From assembly GCF_007567505.1 (NCBI RefSeq), contig NZ_CP041783.1:4402001-4466000 (forward strand): 64,000 nt of DNA, given 5' to 3'. The stretch is from Shewanella donghaensis. Its GTDB lineage: Bacteria; Pseudomonadota; Gammaproteobacteria; Enterobacterales; Shewanellaceae. A program made the position numbers and the translations under genes. Below, one piece after another: positions 54,298 through 62,697 of the stretch; positions within the stretch are counted from its first letter, which is position 1; each line of letters starts with the position of its first letter. The notes beneath the pieces were generated by a model. That model did no database searches. It had not been told where the DNA came from and was given only the letters and a program-made list of their open reading frames with translations.

Positions 54298-54930
54298 TTA
54301 AGGCTGTTTTTGTTTTAAAAATTCAGCATATATTTCTAATGATATTTCATCACCCACAATCGGAATATAGCTACTCATATCAAAATCAGAACGATTGATC
54401 GTGCCAACAGCGCTAAAGCCTAATGTGTATTTCCCCGTCATCCAGTTATCTGCGCCGCCATGAAATGTGGCGGTGAAAGTGACAGGCTTAGTGACACCTC
54501 GTAACGTGAGATCTCCAGTAAAATTAAAGCTGGTGGCTGATATTGGGCTCACACTATAACTTTTGAAACGTGCTTGTGGGAAAGCCTGACTATTAAACCA
54601 AGTGCTGTCCTGCAATGTTTCTTCAAGGTCGGCATTATTAATATCGATAGAGGCTATTTCAACGATGGCTTCAAGTGAAGACGCGCTCATATTGTCAGGG
54701 TCAAAACTCAGTGAAGCATCAAATTGATTAAATCTTCCAACATAAGTCGATAACCCTAAGTGCTGGATTTTAAATATCAAGGCGGCATGGTTGGGGTCGA
54801 GTTGATATTGCCCTGATTTCAATTCAAGTAATTCGGGCTCAACGGTTGGCGTGACCCAGCTTATACAGCTAGTCAGTGACAATATTGCCAATAAAGCGAT
54901 TAGATTGGGTTTGTTGATTATTTTTTTCAC
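54298..54930 (-). CDS. YceI-family lipoprotein
   Basis: 210 residues. Lipoprotein signal peptide with lipobox LTSC (Cys22). YceI fold, a lipocalin-like barrel that binds isoprenoid chains such as quinones in homologues: QYQLDPNHAALIFKIQHLGLSTYVGRF at the start and the C-terminal LTLRGVTKPVTFTATFHGG. The protein is lipidated, whereas E. coli YceI is soluble. Gene is followed 5 bases on by DUF1294. Confidence 0.9.
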   Translation of the reverse strand: MKKIINKPNLIALLAILSLTSCISWVTPTVEPELLELKSGQYQLDPNHAALIFKIQHLGLSTYVGRFNQFDASLSFDPDNMSASSLEAIVEIASIDINNADLEETLQDSTWFNSQAFPQARFKSYSVSPISATSFNFTGDLTLRGVTKPVTFTATFHGGADNWMTGKYTLGFSAVGTINRSDFDMSSYIPIVGDEISLEIYAEFLKQKQP

Positions 54931-55016
54931 AGTATTAGTCTCAAAGTCATGTTCTAAAAAATAGCATTTTCAATACTTTACTCTCAACGTAACCCGATGA
55001 AAATTTGTTTTAAAGA

Positions 55017-56207
55017 TTACTTGCTTGAAACCAGTTTACGCCACAGTAATTCTAAAGGGCCTTGCTTAAAGTAACGCAAGTAAAGTGGTGCCAAAGCTAG
55101 TTGTATGACACTCATAACCACAGCAATGCCAATATATTCGACTCTATCAAGTGATGTATTTAATTCTGGTGCGATATAGCGAAACAAGCTAATACCCATG
55201 ATGGATTGTAAAATATAACAACTAAAAGCCAATTTACCCACAGCTTGGAAAGGGGCTAAGATAAGTTTTGAGTTTTGGCATACTTTTATGATCAAATGAA
55301 TATAAATTAGCGCCATTGGTATCGCGCTAAGCATCATCATAATTGTCGAAAACTCTACATAAATAGGGTTTGAGCTGAAACTTAACAGGCTATCTACACT
55401 AGATAACAACAATGTGGCTAATCCACACTTCATAAGAGTCAGCCGATTGAGTCCATGTTCAAAAATGCCTTGTCTGTATAGCACCATGCCCCACATCATT
55501 AATCCGCCTAAAAACCACATTAGGGTCAATGGGATAATAAGCATCATATAACCGACTTGTGCAAGTTGCAGCAGTAATACATCAGTATAAGGTGCTGACC
55601 AAGAAGCTAATTGTTGTAGATGCAGCTCTGAACCACGATAGTAGTATTCTTCGCCAATCAATAAGCTCACCGCAGTAATTATCAATAGAGCAACAAACAT
55701 AAATTGGTTAGCGCGTTTTTTTATCTGTTCAATACTGCAAGTATGATAGTTCAATACCAGAAATCCACTGAATGCATAGCTGAGTAAAATATCGCCGCCC
55801 CAGATGAAAACCCCATGTATTAAGCCAAATGCAGCAAGCCACTTTAATCGACGTTTTAATAAAGGGTATGAAGGTAAGTTATTAGCTTCGTAGCGGCTGT
55901 ATTGGATATATAAGCCGGCGCCAAACAAGATTGATAATAACGTTATAAAGCGACCTTCAAAAAAGAAGTTACTGAATACTTCTAAAATGAGGTCTGATTG
56001 AATTTGTGGGTAATGGGTGGCATAACCGTAAAAACTGTCATTCATGAAAAAGATATTCATGAATAAAATACCAATAATGGCAAACCCTCTGAGGGCATCC
56101 ATATTGGCATTGCGATGAGTGATATTATTTTGTGAGTTTTTTTCTAGAGTGATGTCATTGCTATTCGTTTTACTTGCTAGGGGATTAATATGAGCTGAAG
56201 AATCCAT
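55017..56207 (-). CDS. DUF418-domain membrane protein, YeiB-like
   Basis: 396 residues, about ten membrane segments. N-terminal polar tail then MDALRGFAIIGILFMNIFFM, typical of YeiB and related acyltransferase-like (heparan-alpha-glucosaminide acetyltransferase) folds; C-terminal DUF418 with GKLAFSCYILQSIMGISLF. Catalytic function unproven. The upstream spacing suggests a monocistronic gene. Confidence 0.87.
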   Translation of the reverse strand: MDSSAHINPLASKTNSNDITLEKNSQNNITHRNANMDALRGFAIIGILFMNIFFMNDSFYGYATHYPQIQSDLILEVFSNFFFEGRFITLLSILFGAGLYIQYSRYEANNLPSYPLLKRRLKWLAAFGLIHGVFIWGGDILLSYAFSGFLVLNYHTCSIEQIKKRANQFMFVALLIITAVSLLIGEEYYYRGSELHLQQLASWSAPYTDVLLLQLAQVGYMMLIIPLTLMWFLGGLMMWGMVLYRQGIFEHGLNRLTLMKCGLATLLLSSVDSLLSFSSNPIYVEFSTIMMMLSAIPMALIYIHLIIKVCQNSKLILAPFQAVGKLAFSCYILQSIMGISLFRYIAPELNTSLDRVEYIGIAVVMSVIQLALAPLYLRYFKQGPLELLWRKLVSSK

Positions 56208-56261
56208 TTCTATTTCATATCCATTTCGATTCTATATATATGTTGATTAATTATTATTATG

Positions 56262-56303
56262 AAAAAGAGTAACAGCCTGAAATATAAATTGATACAGGCT
56301 GTT
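56262..56303 (-). terminator. Hairpin downstream of the DUF4442 gene
   Basis: AACAGCCTG/CAGGCTGTT arms with a 15-base loop; the minus strand continues ACTCTTTTTC, a modest T-run. Confidence 0.55.
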
Positions 56304-56372
56304 AACTTAGTCGATCTGATAACAGTATTTAAAGGCGGTTATCAGTAGCGATGAACTTTTGCTGCTAAAAAG

Positions 56373-56849
56373 CTACTTGGCTGGTTTTTCAGATATCCAT
56401 AATTTAATGGTGCCACGAACAACAACATTACCATCAGTATCATAAGCATTAACTGGTACTAGCATATCGCCGACTTGCCATTGTTCTGGGGTGACTTCTG
56501 CGACACATAAAATATCACTACCCGCTTTTGCAGTGTAATCAACAGACATACCTTTTGGGATCCAGCGTAAGTGCTTAGGGATAGAAGCTTCAGCCATTAC
56601 ACCCATTGCCATCTCTAAGCCGTTACAAATTGCGATAACATGAACGGTTTTAATATGGTTATGAACAGCGCGGCGCTTTTTGACCAATACAGCGCAATGA
56701 TTAACTCTTAAGGCGGTAACTAACGGGCGCACGGTTGCAAAATATGGCGCCATTCTAGACACCATTATCGAGAAGATTTTATTACCGAAAGGGTATTTAG
56801 TCACTTTGTGATACAAAGCTAATACGTGATTGGGTTTATCGTTAGTCAT
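56373..56849 (-). CDS. DUF4442 hotdog-fold thioesterase-like protein
   Basis: 158 residues, single hotdog domain. The N-terminal basic segment KIFSIMVSRMAPYFATVRPLVTALR and the central helix AIGNGLEMAMGVMAEASIPKHLRWIPKGMSVDYTAKA with its NGLE/aspartate-free active site match DUF4442 proteins (acyl-CoA thioesterase-like). Substrate unknown. Followed by a hairpin and divergent from the DUF368 gene across 245 bases. Confidence 0.85.
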   Translation of the reverse strand: MTNDKPNHVLALYHKVTKYPFGNKIFSIMVSRMAPYFATVRPLVTALRVNHCAVLVKKRRAVHNHIKTVHVIAICNGLEMAMGVMAEASIPKHLRWIPKGMSVDYTAKAGSDILCVAEVTPEQWQVGDMLVPVNAYDTDGNVVVRGTIKLWISEKPAK

Positions 56850-57094
56850 AGCAGTCCTTTAATTCTTATGTGCGTAGGAATGTTTTTAGTGAGTCATTAT
56901 CAATCTTTACATCTGGTCAGATGAGTCGTTACGGTTTGAGTTTAACATCCTTGTAACGGATTGCACATAAGCTGATGTTGTTGATGAAAGATAAATTCCT
57001 CTCGTTGCCCTAGTGCAGGTATAATTTGCCTAAAATTGTCTCAATGCTATTTAAGTCAAAAGACTAAGCATCATTTTATTGATAAGGATTGGTT

Positions 57095-58015
57095 TTGCAT
57101 CATCTACTAAATTACTTCAAAGGCATGGCTATGGGGGCCGCTGATGTTGTGCCTGGTGTCTCTGGCGGAACCATTGCTTTCATTACTGGGATTTTAGACC
57201 CCCTATTAGACGGTATCCGTAAAATCAACTTTTCGTTATTTGGCATCATAAAACAGCAAGGTGTTAAAGCCGCTTTTATGCATATCAATGGTCCATTTTT
57301 GGTTTGTGTGTTTGGCGGGATCCTGACCAGCATTTTTACACTGGCAAAGTTAATATCATGGTTGCTGACTAATCATCCGGTACCTGTGTGGTCGTTCTTT
57401 TTTGGACTGATTCTTTTTTCAGTTGTGCATATGCTTAAACAAGTGAAAGGAATTAACTTACTCAGAATCGTATTATTCATCCTAGGTGTCGCTTTTGCCT
57501 GGGTGATAACCGTATTGAGTCCAGTGGATTTGGAAGTCAGTTATTTGAATTTCTTCTTTGCTGGCTGTATTGCCATTTGTGCGATGATTCTACCGGGTAT
57601 TTCAGGTAGTTTTATATTGCTATTACTTGGTTTGTATCCTGCGGTACTGGCTGCAGCTAAAGGCTTTGATATCTTAATGTTGGCCTGCTTTGCATGTGGC
57701 TGTGTTGTTGGCTTACTGAGCTTTAGCCATGTGTTATCAGCGATGTTACGCAAGTTTCATGATGAGACATTGCTGTTTTTAACCGGGCTTATGCTGGGTA
57801 CGTTAGGTAAAATTTGGCCGTGGAAAGAAGTACTCACCTGGCGTGAAAATTCATCAGGGGAGTTAGTGGCATTAACCGAGCAAAACCTGTCTCCGATGCA
57901 ATTTGAGCAAGTGACTGGGGAGCCATCTCAACTTACTGCAGCAATTATTTGTTTAGTTGTTGGTATTAGTTTGGTTTGGGGCTTAGAGCAATTCGGCCAG
58001 AAGAAATCATCTTAA
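57095..58015 (+). CDS. DUF368 polytopic membrane protein
   Basis: 306 residues, eight or more membrane segments. Signature GMAMGAADVVPGVSGGTIAFITGI at residues about 11-34, and the repeated internal ICAMILPGISGSFILLLLGLYPAVL. I place the start at the TTG at 57095, seven bases from AAGGA; the TTG at 57089 is too close to that box. DUF368 members have been linked to undecaprenyl-phosphate recycling at the membrane (PopT-type) in other bacteria; the assignment here is from the family, not experiment. Confidence 0.85.
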   Translation: MHHLLNYFKGMAMGAADVVPGVSGGTIAFITGILDPLLDGIRKINFSLFGIIKQQGVKAAFMHINGPFLVCVFGGILTSIFTLAKLISWLLTNHPVPVWSFFFGLILFSVVHMLKQVKGINLLRIVLFILGVAFAWVITVLSPVDLEVSYLNFFFAGCIAICAMILPGISGSFILLLLGLYPAVLAAAKGFDILMLACFACGCVVGLLSFSHVLSAMLRKFHDETLLFLTGLMLGTLGKIWPWKEVLTWRENSSGELVALTEQNLSPMQFEQVTGEPSQLTAAIICLVVGISLVWGLEQFGQKKSS

Positions 58016-58030
58016 TGACGCTATCAATCT

Positions 58031-58056
58031 AGGCTGTTTATAACAGCCTCTTTTAG
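58031..58056 (+). terminator. Terminator of the DUF368 gene
   Basis: GGCTGTT/AACAGCC stem with TAT loop then CTCTTTTAG; 16 bases after the stop. Confidence 0.75.
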
Positions 58057-58119
58057 TCGTTTGTAGGTAACAGCCTATTTTTATCGACTGAGTAGCTCAC
58101 ACTAAATCATCCGTGCCGG

Positions 58120-58153
58120 AGGTAAAGTAAACCGTTATTTGTTTACTTTACCT
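58120..58153. repeat. Perfect 13-bp inverted repeat hairpin
   Basis: AGGTAAAGTAAAC/GTTTACTTTACCT arms with an 8-base loop (58133-58140). It lies 60 bases beyond the DUF368 terminator; T-run after it is interrupted. May be a second terminator or a binding site. Confidence 0.7.
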
Positions 58154-58517
58154 TAGGCTTTCTTTTTCATTCCATCGTTTCATCTTAGTGCCTCATCTAG
58201 ATTCCTAATCATAATGTCGTAATTTATTCGATTACTATGCCTTTTGTATGATTTTCATTCTATTTTTTGTTCTGTTATTTTTTTCAAAATTCCTTCTGAA
58301 TTTACTGTGAAGACATTAACTCATCTCTGAATCGCTTTGTATCTAGCTATTAATCTCTCTCAATCACAAGATTTGATAGAACTTATTGAAAGTTAACTGC
58401 AAAAGAGTGATTGCTTAAATTGAGTTCAGGTCTAATATCAATAAAAAGATGATCTATTTAATGATAACAATCGTAAATATTTCTACGCCATAAGTAGTCG
58501 CCACAAGGAGTCGTATA

Positions 58518-59477
58518 GTGAATACAGAAATCTTTAATCCTGAGAAAATCCAAATAGGTATTAGTAGTTGCCTTTTAGGTCAAAAAGTACGGTTTGATGG
58601 TGGGCATAAAAATTCGAATTATTGTAATAAAGACCTCGCGCCATTTTTTGATTACATCAGTGTATGCCCTGAAATGGCCATTGGTATGGGGACCCCACGT
58701 AAGACGATTAGACAAGAAATCGATGGCGATAAAATTTTTATAAAAAGTGCTGATGGCAGCATCGATGTGACAGATAAACTTGCTGAGTTTAGTGAAAAGC
58801 GTGTTAACGAACTCAACTTTATTGGCGGTTATATTCTTTGTGCTAAATCGCCAACATGCGGCATGGAACGTGTCATTGAATACAAATATGGCACCAACAA
58901 TGGCACCAAATCAGGTGTCGGAGTATTTGCTAAAAGGCTGATGGATACTTACCCACACTTACCTGTGGAAGAAGAAGGCCGTTTACATGATCCGCTACTT
59001 AAAGAGAACTTCATTACCCGCGTTTACGCTTATCATGAGTGGCATACTCTGCAAGCACAAGGGTGGACCAAAAACAAACTTCAACAATTCCACGCCCGTT
59101 ATAAATATCTGCTGATGGCGCATAGTCCGCAGTGGTATCGTGATTTAGGCCCTATTTTAGCGCAGATTGATGACATTGAAGCGACGGCTCAAACCTATTT
59201 TGAAGGCTTCATGACCGCCTTAAAAATTAAAGCGACTCGAAAAAACCACACAAGTACTTTGCAACACATTCAAGGCTACTTCAAAAAGCATCTTTCGAAA
59301 GAGCAGAAAGAAGAGCTAACTGAGTCGATAATGAAATACCGTGAAGGGCTGTTACCACTGTTGGTACCAATAACCCTGATTAACCATTATTTACGTGAAT
59401 TTCCAACACCGTATATTGAAGGACAGGTTTATTTAAACCCGCATCCTGAAGCACTTAGACTGCGATACGCTTACTAA
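58518..59477 (+). CDS. DUF523-DUF1722 protein (YbgA-like fusion)
   Basis: 319 residues. N-terminal DUF523 (GISSCLLGQKVRFDGGHK, residues about 13-30; NFIGGYILCAKSPTCGMERV) joined to C-terminal DUF1722 (FHARYKYLLMAHSPQWYRDLG), the C-terminal half corresponding to E. coli YbgA. Cys-rich motifs (CLLG, CPEM, CAKSPTC) may form a metal or Fe-S site. In E. coli, ybgA precedes the photolyase gene phrB, as here, so a link to DNA repair or light response is suggested by conserved order. Start at GTG 58518 after AAGGAG. Confidence 0.87.
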   Translation: MNTEIFNPEKIQIGISSCLLGQKVRFDGGHKNSNYCNKDLAPFFDYISVCPEMAIGMGTPRKTIRQEIDGDKIFIKSADGSIDVTDKLAEFSEKRVNELNFIGGYILCAKSPTCGMERVIEYKYGTNNGTKSGVGVFAKRLMDTYPHLPVEEEGRLHDPLLKENFITRVYAYHEWHTLQAQGWTKNKLQQFHARYKYLLMAHSPQWYRDLGPILAQIDDIEATAQTYFEGFMTALKIKATRKNHTSTLQHIQGYFKKHLSKEQKEELTESIMKYREGLLPLLVPITLINHYLREFPTPYIEGQVYLNPHPEALRLRYAY

Positions 59478-59536
59478 AACGTATTGATCATTTGAATGAC
59501 GTCTACCAAATAAGATGTTTAAAAGAGGTTGCTGTA

Positions 59537-60958
59537 ATGAATAGCTTAATTTGGTTTAGGCAAGATCTACGTCTTGCTGATAATCACTGTGTGGTAGAGG
59601 CTTTCGAGTCTGCTCGTCAATCAAATGGTCAAGTTAGAGCGATTTATATTGCCAGTACACAGCAATGGAAAAGCCATGATGTTGCGCCAATACAAGTTGA
59701 TTTTATTGAACGACACGTAAATATTTTGGCGCAAAGTTTAGCGGCTTTAGGCGTCGAGCTTGAGGTCATTAACCTGCCTTGGTTTGATGATGTCATGGAT
59801 TGGATGCCGCAGTATTTGATTGAACATCAAATCGATCACGTCTTTGCCACCCAAGAGCCTGAGTTTAATGAGCGAAAACGGGATCAGCAGCTGGTTGATA
59901 TTGGTGTGCCAATCCAGTTTATCGCTCAAGATTGTATTATCGCAGCGGGACAAGTGAATAATCTCGCAGGTTCTATGTACAAAGTCTTTACGCCGTTTTC
60001 GAAAAAGTGGCGTGAAATAGTGTCATCGAGGCGTATTGCTCCGGTAGCGGTTCCTGCACCTATCGGTGCAGCGCTAACAGAACCTAACCCGATAACATTT
60101 GATTATCCGAAAAAGTCTAGCTTGCACTGGCGAGCAGGTGAGGGTGAGGCAAAACGTATTTTAGACGGATTTAGTGCCAATAATTTACAAGACTATTTAG
60201 CCGAGCGTGATTTCCCTGCACTAGATAGTACCAGCCGATTGTCACCTTATTTAGCGATTGGGGTCATTAGTGCTAACCAATGCCTCGCCTCAGTATTAAA
60301 CCGTTTCCCTGATGCATTAGTGGATGATACGAGTCCAGCTAAAACCTGGATTAATGAGCTGGCTTGGCGTGAGTTTTATCGACATTTGCTGGTGGCTTTC
60401 CCTGATTTATCCAAAGGAAAAAGCTTTAATGCCAATGGCCACAAAGTGGAATGGCGCAACAATGAAGATGAGTTTAAAGCTTGGTGTGATGGGCTAACAG
60501 GTTTTCCTATTGTCGATGCCGCAATGAGACAGTTGAATCAAACGGGTTGGATGCATAATCGACTGCGAATGGTGGTGGCGAGTTTTCTTACTAAGCATTT
60601 ATTAGTTGATTGGCGTTGGGGTGAAAAGTACTTTCGTGAACAACTTATTGATGGGGACCTTGCTGCTAACAATGGTGGTTGGCAATGGTCTGCAGGAACA
60701 GGTTGCGATGCTCAACCGTATTTCAGGGTGTTTAACCCTATGAACCAGAGCAGTAAGTTTGATGCCGATGCGAGCTTTATAAAGCACTATATTCCTGAAT
60801 TGGCTTCGACAAATTTAAAGCAAATTCATCAACCGACTTTTATTAATGGCGATGATTTGTTTTCTGCGCCATCAATGTCGGACTATCCCACTCCCATCGT
60901 CGAGCACAGCATGGCGCGTAAAAGGGCGATTGAAGTACTGAGTTCGCTAAAACGATAG
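59537..60958 (+). CDS. phrB: Deoxyribodipyrimidine photolyase PhrB
   Basis: Light-driven repair of cyclobutane pyrimidine dimers with FAD. 473 residues from ATG 59537, placed after AGAGG; a TTG at 59492 would add 15 residues without support. N-terminal Rossmann-like antenna domain (IWFRQDLRLADN), C-terminal FAD domain with TSRLSPYLAIG, WINELAWREFYRHLL, GFPIVDAAMRQLNQTGWMHNR and DLAANNGGWQWSAGTGCD. Core catalytic tryptophans are present. Follows the DUF523-DUF1722 gene by 59 bases. A hairpin follows about 110 bases downstream. Confidence 0.96.
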   Translation: MNSLIWFRQDLRLADNHCVVEAFESARQSNGQVRAIYIASTQQWKSHDVAPIQVDFIERHVNILAQSLAALGVELEVINLPWFDDVMDWMPQYLIEHQIDHVFATQEPEFNERKRDQQLVDIGVPIQFIAQDCIIAAGQVNNLAGSMYKVFTPFSKKWREIVSSRRIAPVAVPAPIGAALTEPNPITFDYPKKSSLHWRAGEGEAKRILDGFSANNLQDYLAERDFPALDSTSRLSPYLAIGVISANQCLASVLNRFPDALVDDTSPAKTWINELAWREFYRHLLVAFPDLSKGKSFNANGHKVEWRNNEDEFKAWCDGLTGFPIVDAAMRQLNQTGWMHNRLRMVVASFLTKHLLVDWRWGEKYFREQLIDGDLAANNGGWQWSAGTGCDAQPYFRVFNPMNQSSKFDADASFIKHYIPELASTNLKQIHQPTFINGDDLFSAPSMSDYPTPIVEHSMARKRAIEVLSSLKR

Positions 60959-61070
60959 CCGTTAACTTATCGGAATACGCCAAATTGGTTAAGTCCTTTT
61001 GATTAAAGCTGCTATCGCTACAATTTGCTATTTTACAACCTACTATTTCAAAAAGTTGTGATGTCTATAA

Positions 61071-61093
61071 GCTTCTATCTTTTAGATAGAAGC
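61071..61093. terminator. Hairpin after phrB
   Basis: Perfect 10-bp arms GCTTCTATCT/AGATAGAAGC with TTT loop. Lacks a strong T-run, so termination is uncertain. Confidence 0.45.
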
Positions 61094-61214
61094 GATTTAA
61101 CCTTCAAGTTTCAACATTTAATTCCGCATTATCATTTATAAAATCACTCATTAATTTTACTTCAGCCTAGTATTGAGTCTAAGTTCGATTTATTCGCTTT
61201 ATGTGTTAGCTATA

Positions 61215-61250
61215 TGTTTGTTTTGTTTGTTTTGTTTGTTTTGTTAGTTT
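61215..61250. repeat. 9-bp tandem repeat TGTTTGTTT, four units
   Basis: Three exact copies plus a fourth with one change (TGTTAGTTT), 36 bases in total, upstream of nnrS. Confidence 0.8.
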
Positions 61251-61400
61251 GGATTTTGAAATATTCTTTGCGTGAGATCACAGTTTCAACTAGGTTGGTA
61301 ACAGAGATGATTTTAAAGATTGATGCTTAGCTCTGAACATAATACTATAAACATACATTTTAAATGCATGTTAAGTGTTCACTAAAAAGGTTTGATTACT

Positions 61401-62612
61401 ATGCTAAATATTGACGACCCTGCTGAAACGGAAAAAACAGCTGCCATTTGGCGATTAGCGTTTAGGCCTTTTTTCTTGGGCGGTGCGGCATTAGCAATGC
61501 TTTATATTCCTTTATGGCTGATGGGGTGGTTTACCCCGCAGTACAGTCTATTTAACAGTAATTTCTGGGCAAACGTATTGCCTTTGTGGTGGCATCCGCA
61601 CGAGCTACTTTTTGGTTTTGCGATGGCGATAGTGTGTGGTTTTCTGCTCACCGCAGTGCAAACCTGGACTAACCAACCTAGTCTTAAAGGCACACCGCTT
61701 GCGATTACCTTCGCGAGTTGGCTAATAGCAAGGTTATTACTATTGTTGCCGATGGACATTCCATTAGTGCTACCAGCATTCTTTGATAGCGTATTTTTAG
61801 GTATTGCAGCATTCACTATGTGGCGCTGTGTTTATCGGGTTAAGCAATGGCAAAATATTGGTTTTTCAATCATGTTAATGGTTGCGCTCATTGTCAATCT
61901 TGTGAGCTATTACGCCTTAAGTGAGCGCAATTTTATTTTAGCGAATCAAATTTGGCAGGGCATGTTATTTTGGCTGGCGCTATTAATTACTATAGTTGGT
62001 GGTAGAGTCATTCCATTTTTTACCGCAATGCGCTTAAAAAAGACTAAAGCTGAGCCGATATTCATTTTAGAGAAGACCCTGTTAGTATTAATGATACTTT
62101 TGGTAGCTCAAGCTATATTTAAGGTGTTACCGGTCGCCGTTGAGCAAGCCATATTATTTGCTGCTGGTACATTGCATTTAGTGCGCTTTAGTCGTTGGTT
62201 ACCTCATAAAACACTGTCGGTGCCAATGCTATGGTCTTTACATGTGTCTTATTTATCACTGCCATTATCATTGCTTGGCTTAGGTTGGTTTATTAATGAT
62301 GACTATGCTTATAGAAGCTTATTACACCTATTTGCAGTGGGATGTGTCGCATCTTTATGTTTGGCTATGATATCAAGGGTGTCATTAGGGCATACTAGTA
62401 GAAATATCTATGAAGGTCCTAGCATGGCGTTTGCATTTGCATGTTTACCAATAGCGGCATTATTGCGAGCTGTGATGCCACTTGTTATGCCGGCACTCAC
62501 TCAAATGTGGTTGTGGCTTGCTGGTGGTTTTTGGTTTATGGCATTTGGTTTGTTTGTACTTCATTACGCGCCAATATTATCCCGACCTCGAATTGATGGT
62601 CGACCAGGTTAA
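61401..62612 (+). CDS. nnrS: NnrS-family nitric-oxide-response membrane protein
   Basis: 403 residues, about 12 membrane segments. NnrS family landmarks: IWRLAFRPFFLGGAALAML at the start, WHPHELLFGFAMAIVCGFLLTA, GGRVIPFFTAMRLKK and HLFAVGCVASLCLAMISRVSLGHT. NnrS is a heme- and copper-containing protein that protects against nitric-oxide stress in other bacteria. Start ATG 61401 follows AAGG. nrfA lies 85 bases downstream on the same strand, giving a nitrogen-oxide pair. Confidence 0.9.
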   Translation: MLNIDDPAETEKTAAIWRLAFRPFFLGGAALAMLYIPLWLMGWFTPQYSLFNSNFWANVLPLWWHPHELLFGFAMAIVCGFLLTAVQTWTNQPSLKGTPLAITFASWLIARLLLLLPMDIPLVLPAFFDSVFLGIAAFTMWRCVYRVKQWQNIGFSIMLMVALIVNLVSYYALSERNFILANQIWQGMLFWLALLITIVGGRVIPFFTAMRLKKTKAEPIFILEKTLLVLMILLVAQAIFKVLPVAVEQAILFAAGTLHLVRFSRWLPHKTLSVPMLWSLHVSYLSLPLSLLGLGWFINDDYAYRSLLHLFAVGCVASLCLAMISRVSLGHTSRNIYEGPSMAFAFACLPIAALLRAVMPLVMPALTQMWLWLAGGFWFMAFGLFVLHYAPILSRPRIDGRPG

Positions 62613-62697
62613 CCATTTTAATATTTAGCATTTAAAGCATTAAAAATTAGCGTCAGAAAAAGTAAGTTATTCAAGTTTGCTATTTTAAGGAAGCATC

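Larger units (their letters stand above)
58016..58517. other. Intergenic region after the DUF368 gene
   Basis: Two hairpins (58031-58054 and 58120-58153) occupy the first 140 bases. The remaining ~360 bases are AT-rich with no credible gene; they presumably include the promoter of the DUF523-DUF1722 gene. Confidence 0.6.
60959..61400. other. Region between phrB and nnrS
   Basis: About 440 bases with no credible gene. Contains the hairpin at 61071-61093, an AT-rich stretch and the 9-bp GTTT-rich repeat at 61215-61250. The latter half must hold the promoter for nnrS; I see no convincing FNR or NsrR site. Confidence 0.6.

Noticed and set aside
61271..61288. GTGA-GA-TCAC dyad upstream of nnrS as a CRP or FNR site
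   Set aside because: Spacing between half-sites is 2, not the 6 needed for CRP, and no TTGAT-N4-ATCAA match for FNR exists.
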